In this document: positions 36,459 through 46,338 of the stretch, piece after piece | Position numbering within the stretch: the first letter of the stretch is position 1 | How the letters are laid out: each line of letters starts with the position of its first letter | Source of the DNA: Takakia lepidozioides | Taxonomy: Eukaryota > Streptophyta > Takakiopsida > Takakiales > Takakiaceae | Length of the DNA: 64,000 bases | NCBI GenBank assembly: GCA_030704615.1 | Contig: CM060733.1 | Location: 26,908,001-26,972,000 of the forward strand | Reading direction: 5' to 3' | Position numbers and translations under genes: made by a program | Notes under the pieces: generated by a model | What the model saw: the letters and a program-made list of their open reading frames with translations, nothing else | What the model was told of the DNA's origin: nothing | The model's database searches: none

Positions 36459-39400
36459 ATGGCGCCCCTGCTCTTGTTGGTGAACGCATCCAAGGTGGTG
36501 GGACTGATTGGAGCAATCTCTGTTGCATACAACGCGCTCCTCTTTCGCCATTTTGCCAAGAAGAACTTGGCTCCCATTGGGAACCCCATCGATGAGAGCC
36601 AGGAAGTTCTTGCCAGCTTCCCGATTGACAAGGATGGTAAGTGATATATTCGTTGAATGTGAGAATTGAGAGTTCTAGCTCGCCACTGCGCCTGTCTGAA
36701 ACAAAGACATGCTCAGTCGCTCTTGCTGCGTTTTAACTGAGGACTTCTGCTCACACTGGACTGTACTTGCAAGCATCCATCGTCAGAAGTTTGATTTGGG
36801 AATAATTCCCGTCGTGGTGTAAAATTCAGGAACGCATCCTTGGACAGGATGCAGAGAAGCCTATCATCAATCGAATAGGATGCATAGAATTTGACAATTT
36901 GGAGTACGGCAGTTGGTGAAAAGTACAGTTGAAACGTTGTCTGACTGATGGTTCTGTCTCAATTGCGACCGTAAGCTTATGTGGCTATGAATGTAGAGTG
37001 TCTTTGGACACGTTAAGTTCGGGCAAGTTGATCTTTTTGACTTTTGCTTGGAGGCAATTTTTGCTCAGACAAGACAGGTAAACTTGTTGCCAGAACTGAC
37101 TTGGTATAAACTTGAATTATAGGGGTCTATCCTCCACATGAGGTAAATGTGGCAGACCACAGTGAAATTTTTCCGATGGTTTATCTTTCGGTGGCAAATC
37201 GAACTTGAATCAACTGGATCTCTTTCACTTGCTGATCCCAGGGGTAATACTAAGTTGTCCTCTGTTTTGCAGTTGAGGAGGGAGGCTTTTTTTTCGCCCT
37301 TGCAACAGCACCAGCACATGTCGAAGACAAATTGGACGATGCATGGCTGGAATTTGCCAAGGAAACAATGCCCAAAGACAATCCTGCAGGGGATCCCCCA
37401 GATGTCCGCAGTGGTGAAGACCCTCAGGCAGTCGAGTCATTGGGAGTTTCCCTCACTGAAGAGCAGACTGCCACAGATCAAAAGGAAGGTAAGCGCAAGA
37501 TACTCTCTGCTTTTGGGTCATGATGGGAGGCTGTATGATTGTGACTTCATGAACTGGAAGCTTGACAGCTGCAGACTGGACTGGTAAATATCTTCCATAA
37601 CGATCACTGCGACGTGTGGGTTTTATTTTACCATTATTTTACAGGTGAAAATTCACAGGTGCATTGTCTTTCTTTGCTGTGAATTCTAGCGGCTCATCAA
37701 GAAAATTCCATAGTCCAATTTACTGGCAATTGGCGGTGACTAGGTGCACAGTCTCTGCATCTACCCTAGTAGACTGAAACCAAACCTCTCAATGTTTTTG
37801 TTATTGTATATCTGGCATTGTTGCAGCTTCAGAGCAGAAAGCAAAGCCAGTGGAGGAAGGCAGTATCGCTGGCTCTGGTCAAGAATCAGAGGTTGAGGAT
37901 GTAACTCCAGCCGAGGGAAAGGTTGAGGTAGCAGACTTGAGGGAGACAAGAGTTCCGCTGGCACCAACTGAGGGGAATCAAGCATCTGATAAGGAGATTA
38001 AGAATGGTGATGGTCTGTCAGAATGGGAAGTCCTTGGAGCAGGCATGGAAAAAGAGAAGGTAGATGAGGAGACAGAGACTGGGTTGAAAGGAAAGAAATT
38101 GGAAAGGGGCATAGAAGAAGTCGAAGCCTCTATCAAGGGAGGGGAGAAAGGTTTCACAGAGGAGGAGAAGCTTTCCCAGATCAGTCATGACATGGATCCT
38201 GAAGGAGCCTCTGATGGAGCGGTGTCACACCCCAAGAAAATTGGTTATGAAAGGACAAAACTTGAACATCCAGCATTGGACTTTCCCGGTACGGCCAAGA
38301 AGGTTGCAAAAGTGTCCATGGAGGCCATGATCCGTGGGATTCAGAAGTTTACTGAGGAGGAAGAGAAGCACAACGTTGCCGCATGGCACAATGCAATCCA
38401 TCCGTAAGTAGCTTCAGTCTCCATTCTGCTTAGTCGACATTTCTGGAGTATATAATTCAGTTTGTGGGTGGTTCTCATGTTTGATATTGTCACTGTTATC
38501 TCTGCAGAAATGCAATATGTAAACACCAAAAGTGTACATTGACAAGGCTTGAGTATGTTTGCACTTATGCTCATGGTTTGACTAGATAGCATTGACAACT
38601 GTCTAGATTGGAAAGCAATCCTCTACATGCAAGGCAAATCTGGCAAGGCATGCTGTTGGGTGGGGTAGAGAGGTTTTTACATATCAATGTTCCATGGCTT
38701 CGATAATTTTGGGTTGTGAAAGAGAGAAAAATTGCCTTGTTGATGATCCCGTGTCCTATTCAATGGACATTGCAGGGAGGAGAGGGTGCGATTCTGGTCA
38801 GATCCAGACACGGAGTTGAGGCTGGCTCAAGGGACACATTCCACTGTGTTCCGTATGGGGGTGGATTGGAGCAGAATTATGCCCATAGAGCCCCTTGAAG
38901 GTCTTGAACATTCTGTGAGTAATGCCTAAAGGCGAATACACGTTTCCTTTTTCCTTTAAGGTTCTCAAAATTTGCTGTGAGATGTATGGCAAAGAGTTCT
39001 GGGTCATGACAAGCTGTTCTTAGTTTTGCTTTGGAAAGGCCTTTAGGATACTCATGCAGTGATGCTCTTGCAAAAAATATACGTATCTCAGGAGTTGCAT
39101 GTGCTGGAACAATAATATGCACATTAGAAACAAAAATGTTTTGTGGTGGAAATACTGAAAAACATTTCTTACATTCTGCTCTAGATGTATGTTAAAAGTT
39201 CTTATAAAAATACCAGCAGTTAAAGCTTTGTGCTTCTTTTACTTGCGACCACATGGGATTGAGTCGGTTGGTGCACCTTGTGGTTCAAATATGTTTCACT
39301 GTTTCTTGAACTGCTGTTATTGTTCACTGATCACATCAAATTTAGCTGAAATCATGTAGTTCCAAGGGCAAGTCATCTTACCTTGACTAATTTCTTACTT

Positions 39401-42400
39401 CTCTTGTTTGACAGGTGAACTGGGCAGCAGTGAAGCGGTATAGGTATATCATAGAGAGAGTACTTGCACATGGCATGCGTGTTATGCTGACTCTCTTCCA
39501 CCACTCTCTCCCTGCCTGGGCTGCAGCCTATGGGGGCTGGAAGGATGAAAAAACAATCAAGTACTTTCTAGATTTGACCAGGTTGGTTCCGTTCCACATC
39601 TTAAATTGCGAGAAATTGTGAGCACTTTCTGGATTTAGTGCTCTTCTGCTGGTTATGTATCTCTCAGAAGCAAACTACTCCAAAGACAGAGACATTAGAC
39701 AGCTAACTTAGCCTTGGTTGTTTTGTCAGCAGTGATATTTCTGCTAGCAGTTTTTTATTTTCTTTGCTGACATGTTTCTGCATCCAATGGTCTTCTTTTC
39801 ACGAAATAACTAGGAGAAAAGTCACCTGTGTTAATGGGAGTCAAGTCTATGATTATTGCATGATAAATCGACATAGTAACCTTTAATGTGAAACTTCTCT
39901 CAGTTTGAAAGTATACCAGCTACTACCTCTTTAGATACATGCATGGACAGGTTGGCAGTCGAGCATTATGGAGATCTTGTGGACTACTGGATCACATTCA
40001 ACGAACCACACGTGTTTGCTATGCTGACATACTGTGCTGGAGCTTGGCCTGGCGGCGATCCCAATTTGCTGGAGACTGTAACAGCAGCTATGCCCCAGGG
40101 TGTCTACAAAGTTGTCATGCAGGCAATGGCCGATGCTCACCTTGGGGCTTATGACATAATTCATGAGCTGAGGTCACTTTCTCTCTCCCTACTGTCTGAG
40201 AAGTAAACAGTTGTCAAGGCAATTTAGCTCGAGCACAAAGCCGACCACTTGTACTAGATGTATTTTGTGTTCTTGACCTGTGAAGGAGATTGTTGAGCTT
40301 GCTTGCCTTCCAGTGGCCTCATCAATGGTGTAGATGGAAATTTGACATCTCACAATCTCTCAATGCGTCAAAGAGTGGCTGTTGAGGCCGGGTCTGCACA
40401 TTGTCGCTGTGTGAGCCACTTTTTTGGGGTATGATCTACATCCTATGATCAATATTGTTTGGGGTTTTTTTGTTCTTTTCCCTGATTGAATGAACATAGT
40501 GGTTGCTTTGGTGTATGGGTATGAGCAGCAAGGGTTCAAGGAAGGCCAAGGTGGGCGTGTCACATCATGTATCCTTCATGAGACCATATGGCTTATTCGA
40601 TGTGCCACTGGTCATGTTCAGCAACCGGATGACCCACTTTGCACTTGTGGATGATGTGGCCCACAAACTTGACTTCCTTGGAATCAACTACTATGGCCAG
40701 GTGTGTTTTTGAGGTTCCAGCCATACATGGCATATTTACAATGTGGAAAGCCATGTCTGACCTTCGTGCATGATGTTGTTTTGGCTATAGCAGCAGAAAT
40801 GAAGAGATCGTATGCCGAGAGTACCTGTTGTGTGCTGACATTGTGCACACCAATTATGCGATGTGTGTTTCAGTTGTTTGCTTAAGACAGACTAAATGGT
40901 TCTTCAGTTCATGTTCTTCATGTCCTGTGTTAGTAAGGCTCTTTTGGTCTGGTTTACCTGACAATGGTCTAATGGATGTGTTGTGTTATTCAAATGTGCC
41001 TTCGATTGCATGCCCCATGTTGTACAAACAATGGAGTGTAGGGATGTAAACTGACAATGGAAACAAAATATGTTCAACATAGGTGCTGATGTCTGCTGTG
41101 TCCTTCACAGGAGGTAGTGTCAGCACCAGGTTTGAAGAATGTTGAGAACGATGAATACAGTGAGTCAGGGCGTGGTGTCTACCCAGATGGACTTTATCGC
41201 GTGCTTCTTGAGTTCCATGATCGTTACAAGCGCTTCAATCTTCCCTACATTATTACAGAAAATGGTGTGTCCGATGCCACTGACTACATCCGCCGCCCTT
41301 ACATTGTAGAACATCTACTTGCCATTCGAGCTGCAATGGACAAGGTGAACACCTTAACAGAGCCTGTTTCCTATCAAATCATAGAATGGGTGTGAGATTG
41401 TGCTTGGTTAATGAGAACAGGTTGGACCAGGCATCTTTGCACACCTTGAAGTGCATGTATTCAACGTTGTAGAATCTTTTTCTATTGCCATCCTGTTGAG
41501 ACCATGTCTTCCATGTGATTCTCAAATCATACTGTACATTTATCTTCCTTTGGAAAGGTCCGTAGCCTTCTTGAAACTTTTAGTCGTCTGTGATCCACTA
41601 AAATGTTGAGAGACATGGGAACACCTCACCTATGCAGGGCGTACAAGTGCAAGGGTACTGCTTCTGGACGGTCTCAGACAACTGGGAGTGGGCAGACGGT
41701 TATGGCCCCAAGTTTGGTCTAGTAGCTGTGGACAGGCACAAAAACCTTGAGCGTCATCCTCGTCCTTCATATTACCTTTTTGCCGAGGTGATCCCCCTTT
41801 CCACTGTTGTCTAAGCGCTGTGAGCAGAATTAGGTTTTGGGTGCAGAATCAATTCTTTTTGTGAAAGAGTCAAGTAGAGAGACAGGGAGACAGTTGAGCT
41901 CATGGAAGTGAAAGTGTAATCTTGCACATGACAAAACTGGGATATGTTGTGCTATGTTATCGTCAACCGCGCATCATGAACATCTCAACAACTTGGGTAG
42001 TTTACTATCAGTACCTGAAATGTCTTCGTCCTGTGGTACATCATCGCCGTGAACATAGGGTCCTCTATGTCATCATCCTGTGAAATCAAAGAACGTTTCA
42101 ACAGCCATTTATTGACAGTTATCTGCCATTTAAGGAAATGATTGTCCAGGGTGTGCTTGAAGACTAAAGCGAGGATGTTTAGGTCACTTATGCACCATCA
42201 TTAAGTCAACCTCTGTCATATCGAATCACTAACAGTATTACTAACGGCTTCATTTTCATTGGTATACTATGGAGGTCGTGATATCTTGATAGATGATGAG
42301 CAGCAATTCATCAATTTGTGACAATCTCTTGTGCTGGTATGCTTCCATCCAGCATCTATGGCTTGGTTTTTATTACCTGACGTCATTTGGGTTGTTGGGG

Positions 42401-43188
42401 ATTGGAGTAATAAATAGCTGGCAAAAACAGGGAAGGTGATGAAGCAGCAGAGGCAATCTGTGTGGGAGGATCTGCAGACCATGGCCCTGCAGGGGAGGAC
42501 ACGACCCTTTTGTCGTGCCATCAACAATCATGGCCTAATGTTTGCAGGTATATCATTAGTTCCTCCCCATCAGTTACCTGATAAGAAGATGGATTCAGGA
42601 TCTCAGCAAGGCCACTGAATGTGGCTGTCAAAGCTAGGTTACAGTGTAGTCGTTCATCTCTGTGGGTGTTTGCAAGCTGTCTGAACTCCTTTTGTGCAGG
42701 ACTTTGAAACTACTGAAACAGAAGCTTGGCAGCAGCTGAAATGGTGGTAATGTGCTTTCCATGGTTTTGCCTCTGCTGGGTGGTTTGGACTAGTATGGTC
42801 CAGGACTATCATCTACTCAAAAGTACTCTCTGGCTCTAATGTCCATTAAAGGTAGGCTTTGATTTGGAAATGTTATGATTGTCACTTATTTTCACCTTTT
42901 CTTCTTTCAGGAGGTTTGGATGTGCCAATCAATAGGCCATTTGCGGTGAGGGATTGGAGGTTTGGGCATTATGAGGTTGCAGGTCTGCAAGACCCTCTCA
43001 GCTCGTTTGTGAGGTATCTGCGAGAGGGTGCTATGTTCAATCGTAAGCGCAGACAACAGAAGAAAATAGCAAATTCAGGCACTGAGCCTGTGCCCAGATC
43101 TCCGGGGCAAACACTACTACCCACTGGTCAGCCTCAAGCTGAAGAAGAGCGCTTGGAAAGGGCAGTGTATGCGGACGCACACAGCTGA
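36459..43188 (+). CDS. SFR2: SFR2 galactolipid:galactolipid galactosyltransferase, with long charged insert
   Basis: SFR2 is a family-1 glycosyl hydrolase-fold enzyme of the chloroplast outer envelope. It transfers galactose between galactolipids and protects membranes during freezing. Eleven exons read in phase: 36459-36636, 37273-37488, 37827-38403, 38776-38914, 39415-39581, 39951-40172, 40529-40700, 41111-41344, 41638-41787, 42418-42547, 42911-43188 (820 residues). There is a hydrophobic N-terminal anchor (about 3-28). Diagnostic strings are NPIDESQEVLASF, ATAPAHVEDKLDDAWLEFAK, VFRMGVDWSRIMP, VSFMRPYGLFDV, YSESGRGVYPDGLYRVLL and FWTVSDNWEWADGYGPKFGL. Acid/base Glu is E444 in TFNEPH; the nucleophile is E607 in ITENGVSD. 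Between FAKE (end at 90) and NVAAWHN (from 314) lies a 220-residue E/K/G-rich segment, mostly exon 3, far longer than the linker in Arabidopsis SFR2 (total about 620 residues). The exon 10 acceptor has a weak pyrimidine tract but gives the expected LAKTGKV. Confidence 0.95.
42022..42078 (-). other. Exon-like segment antisense to an SFR2 intron
   Basis: The minus strand reads TTTGATTTCACAG, then 57 bases open as DDDIEDPMFTAMMYHRTKTFQ without the usual shadow character, then GTACTG. Both splice consensus sites are good. It lies in SFR2 intron 9 (41788-42417). I could not link it to a gene or family. Confidence 0.3.
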
Positions 43189-43606
43189 TTTGAAGGTATA
43201 ACCGGTCATCTCTGTACAAAGGCGTCTTTTTTTTCCCCAATATTGAAATCAGAGACCAGTGCATCAATGTACATAGAGAGTGATTTACGAACCAGTTTGC
43301 CATATCCTACATGACTTGCCTCGAAGTTTTTTCAGTTCAGTTATGTGTGCCACTGGAAGGTCCAGGTACATCTCTTTGTTGAGTTTTGGAGCTCATACAT
43401 CCAGTTTGTTAGAACAGTGACACCTGATTAGACCCTACAAATAGAAGGAAGGAAGATGCGGTTCTTTAAAGATGCAATGGCTCAGAGTTTCCATGTTGAC
43501 AGTATGGGGCTGGATGGTGTAAGCACTGGGGTAGTTGGTGCAAGCTTGGATGATGGTGTAGAAAAACTTCAAGTTTGACGATGTGTAGAGAAGTCTTTTA
43601 AAGAGT
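43189..43606. other. 3' flank of SFR2
   Basis: This is non-coding sequence after the SFR2 stop, presumably 3' untranslated region and terminator. I saw no distinct signal. Confidence 0.5.
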
Positions 43607-44272
43607 TCATAAACAGTGAGAGTATCTAAGACTGTTAGCGATTGGAAGAAAGGTCATGTAACTCACATGCAAAGCGTGTGATGCACTACCTATTCCTGTT
43701 TTGAGATTGAATACAATTCTCGTGTTGGTGGTCACTTGGAAGATATTTTGGGGTATGGCGATGTGCAGTGTTTCTCTAATCCATGCAGTAGACAAGGGAT
43801 CATGCCCATTAGCATTGACTTGCAGATCTTCATGTCTAGTAGTTCTTGTGTCCAAACAGAATTGCAGAACAAACTCAGTGCTTCCTTTTAGTATCATATC
43901 TTCCCATTTATTGACTCTCCTGTATGCTGACAAGTTCATACAGCATCCCTTGTTTCCCACAAGGAAGTCTACAAGCATTGCTGCAGACAAGAAACCCCGC
44001 ATCTGGTACAAATCAGTGCGAGTTCTGCAGTAGCATGTGAAGGGCGCTGCAAAGCGGCCAAGTTGCTGCCAACAAAGCCCTCCCTCCTTCCTTACCTTAG
44101 GCAGGTTCTCCATTGTAATTTGGTATCGCTTGACTTGAGGAATGGTAGATCTGAGGTAATGTTGGATTGTTGAGTGCCTACGCCGCACAGACCTACGGGC
44201 TAGGTAGATGGTGGCCAGTGAAACGGCCTTGACAATTTTATCTTGACCACTCAATGCGTGGACATGCATCAC
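43607..44272 (-). CDS. Orphan ORF, 221 codons, function unknown
   Basis: This is an uninterrupted minus-strand frame from ATG at 44272 to the stop at 43607-43609, between the ends of SFR2 and the LysM gene. It does not overlap any gene I support, so it is not a shadow of one. The product is basic, has a Cys/Arg-containing middle (FTCYCRTRTDLYQMRG, GNKGCCMNLSAYRRVNKWED) and shows no signal peptide, obvious membrane span or motif I recognise. A frame this long is unusual in this DNA, but composition alone cannot show that it is translated. It could be a lineage-specific gene, old transposon coding sequence, or chance. Confidence 0.3.
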   Translation of the reverse strand: MMHVHALSGQDKIVKAVSLATIYLARRSVRRRHSTIQHYLRSTIPQVKRYQITMENLPKVRKEGGLCWQQLGRFAAPFTCYCRTRTDLYQMRGFLSAAMLVDFLVGNKGCCMNLSAYRRVNKWEDMILKGSTEFVLQFCLDTRTTRHEDLQVNANGHDPLSTAWIRETLHIAIPQNIFQVTTNTRIVFNLKTGIGSASHALHVSYMTFLPIANSLRYSHCL

Positions 44273-44412
44273 TCTAAATATCGACCGTTCTTCTAGCCAG
44301 TCGCTTTATTGAATTAGACTTGTCTCTTGCGTTTAATATATGTAGTTGGACACATGCTCGAGCATACAAGCTTGTGTGTAGTTGGAAGTTGTCATGGCAG
44401 ATCAGTAAAAAG

Positions 44413-44616
44413 GCTCTCACTGTGACAGGCTTTCTAGTTTGCTCGAGTTGTGAGTGTACCAGCCTTGTAGTTGTCTCAACAGTAAATTGCTTGAGTCATG
44501 GAACCTCGCTCTCACTGTGACAGGCTCTCTGTGACAGGCTCTCTACTTAGCTTGAGTTGCGAGTGTACCAACCTTGTAGTTGTCTCAACAGTAAATTGCT
44601 TGAGTCATGGAACCTC
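44413..44616. repeat. Tandem duplication of about 100 bp
   Basis: Copy one (44413-44507) and copy two (44508-44616) both run GCTCTCACTGTGACAGGCT, a GAGTTGTGAGTGTACCA-like block, CCTTGTAGTTGTCTCAACAG and TTGCTTGAGTCATGGAACCTC. Identity is very high. Copy two has an extra internal duplication of CTCTGTGACAGG. Confidence 0.9.
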
Positions 44617-44933
44617 CTTACTGGTTGAAAAAAATGGTGGTCTGTGGAACTGGTCTGTGGAACTGTGCCATATGGCATGGCAATCATCTATTCAAGATTG
44701 GGTGGGCCAGGCATTGCATCCTCAAGACGACAAAGGAAGAGTGATATTTTAAATCCCCTGTTGAGGAGTTTTGCCAAAACTTTGGGAAGCTTCTTCGTGC
44801 AATTGCACAACAACTCCTCGTGAGCGATACGGAATTTTCTGAACAGTTTCACTTTTACTTCATGCGATCTCCTTTTCACGTGGGCTTGTACGTGTTCCTG
44901 GGGAGGCATTTTCATGTAACCTGACCTCAACCT

Positions 44934-45047
44934 AGTGCACTGAAATCGATGCCTTCACCCGCGTTTTCACTTCCGTCATTTGGTGATTCTTCCTGTAAAG
45001 CATCCAATCGGCGCTGCCAAAGTAACGTGTGCATCATACGAGAGATC
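44934..45047 (-). other. Isolated exon-like segment (minus strand)
   Basis: After a good acceptor (CGTTATTACAG) the minus strand is open as ISRMMHTLLWQRRLDALQEE, SPNDGSENAGEGIDFSALG, then a stop. It looks like the last exon of a gene with an acidic C-terminus, but I could not find convincing upstream exons and do not recognise the family. Confidence 0.3.
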
Positions 45048-45739
45048 TGTAATAACGAAAGCAAGAAGCAGCATACTTGAGAACCATTCAAGTCTGTGTT
45101 CCCATATCTTAACACCTTGCATTCTGCTCATTCATGAAGAAAAATTGGCTTGGAAAATTCAAAATCTGCCGAGAGCCAATAAAGATTCAAAGGCGGAACA
45201 CAGGTGGAAGGTGCTCGATTCCCCCATGTCAGCTGATGACATCTTCGGATAGGAAAAGTGTGTCCTCCAGCTAGGCATACCGTGACTAGTAGGTCCCTCT
45301 AACAAGATAATGTGTACAAACATAAGAAAAATTGTGTTCATCAATATACCATGCCGGCTTGTTCATGGAAGAATTACCTAATAGCGATCAGAGGATCCCA
45401 AGTGTGGCTAGCTGAAGAAAATATCCCCACCTGCTTCACCGTGCAACTTACGGGATGACCAGCAGTATATTGAGAAGTGCAAAAGCAGCAGATTCGGGAG
45501 CTTTCAAGAGCATCGGACAGCGACATGGTGGAAGAGGAGATCAAATCTTCTCAAGTTGGAATAGTGCGGCACACCCTGCAGATTTCTGCAAGATGGGGAA
45601 AGCCATTCAAGCCCCCTTCAAACCGAGTCAGGAAGGAAGGAGACGATGGCCAGCAGAAATGCTTTTGTTTATAATTTGTTTTTCTGAAAAAGCCCGAATA
45701 ATTTATCCAAAAATAGGCCTGTACGCCATTATTGAGGCA

Positions 45740-46010
45740 GGTTACTTGGAACGTGCGATGTGCCGGGTTGCCCGGGAACCGGCTATTGCCTTCCCGCTCC
45801 TGACCGGGAACCGGCCTGAAACCGGCCGGCGAATGCATGCTGTCGGTGAGTACACGCCACTGTTCTGCACACCGGTGACCGGGCTGCAACCCCGGCCACG
45901 GGCCGGCCGGGTCCCGGAGCCAGGGCCCGCGGTTTCAGGGGTTGGGTGGAAGGTTTGCCTGTTGGATTGACCCGCGGGTCTGTGGGGTTTCGGCGGGGTC
46001 ACCCTGTGGT
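45740..46010. other. GC-rich island upstream of the LysM gene
   Basis: This is a sharp GC-rich block in AT-richer surroundings, dense in CCGG/CCCGGG/GGCCGGCC words (GAAACCGGCCGGCG, CACGGGCCGGCCGGGTCCC). It lies about 330 bases before the LysM start codon. It could be a CpG-rich promoter element of that gene or an inserted GC-rich repeat. Frames open on both strands here are a composition effect. Confidence 0.6.
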
Positions 46011-46338
46011 AAGAAGGGGATCCGCTGGTTTAGGGTGTCTAGTGTCTACGTTCTGTTGGTGTCTCTCTTGATTCCATAGACTGATTCTTCCGTTTCAGAC
46101 TAGATCTTGTGTGTGTTGCTTTCATGTTCCGTTTCTCTGCAGGTGGGACCGTGTCAAGCTCCTGGTTTGCTTCAAAGTCTCTCTGTTTCGGTTCTAAATG
46201 TGGTCCTGTCTCTGAACGGTTGGTTAAACTGTTTCTTTGGAGTACACGATAAGGCGTAGCAATTGTAATTTGGAGGATTGGACTTGAGGACTGCGATTTA
46301 GAATCATGCGGTGGTAGTAAGTGCTGCTGTGTGTGACA

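Noticed and set aside
36219-36631. Minus-strand frames of 95-110 codons
   Set aside because: They overlap SFR2 exon 1 and its promoter in antisense; no motif or splice structure.
45742-46002. Pro/Arg/Gly-rich minus-strand frame
   Set aside because: Stop codons are rare here only because the block is GC-rich.
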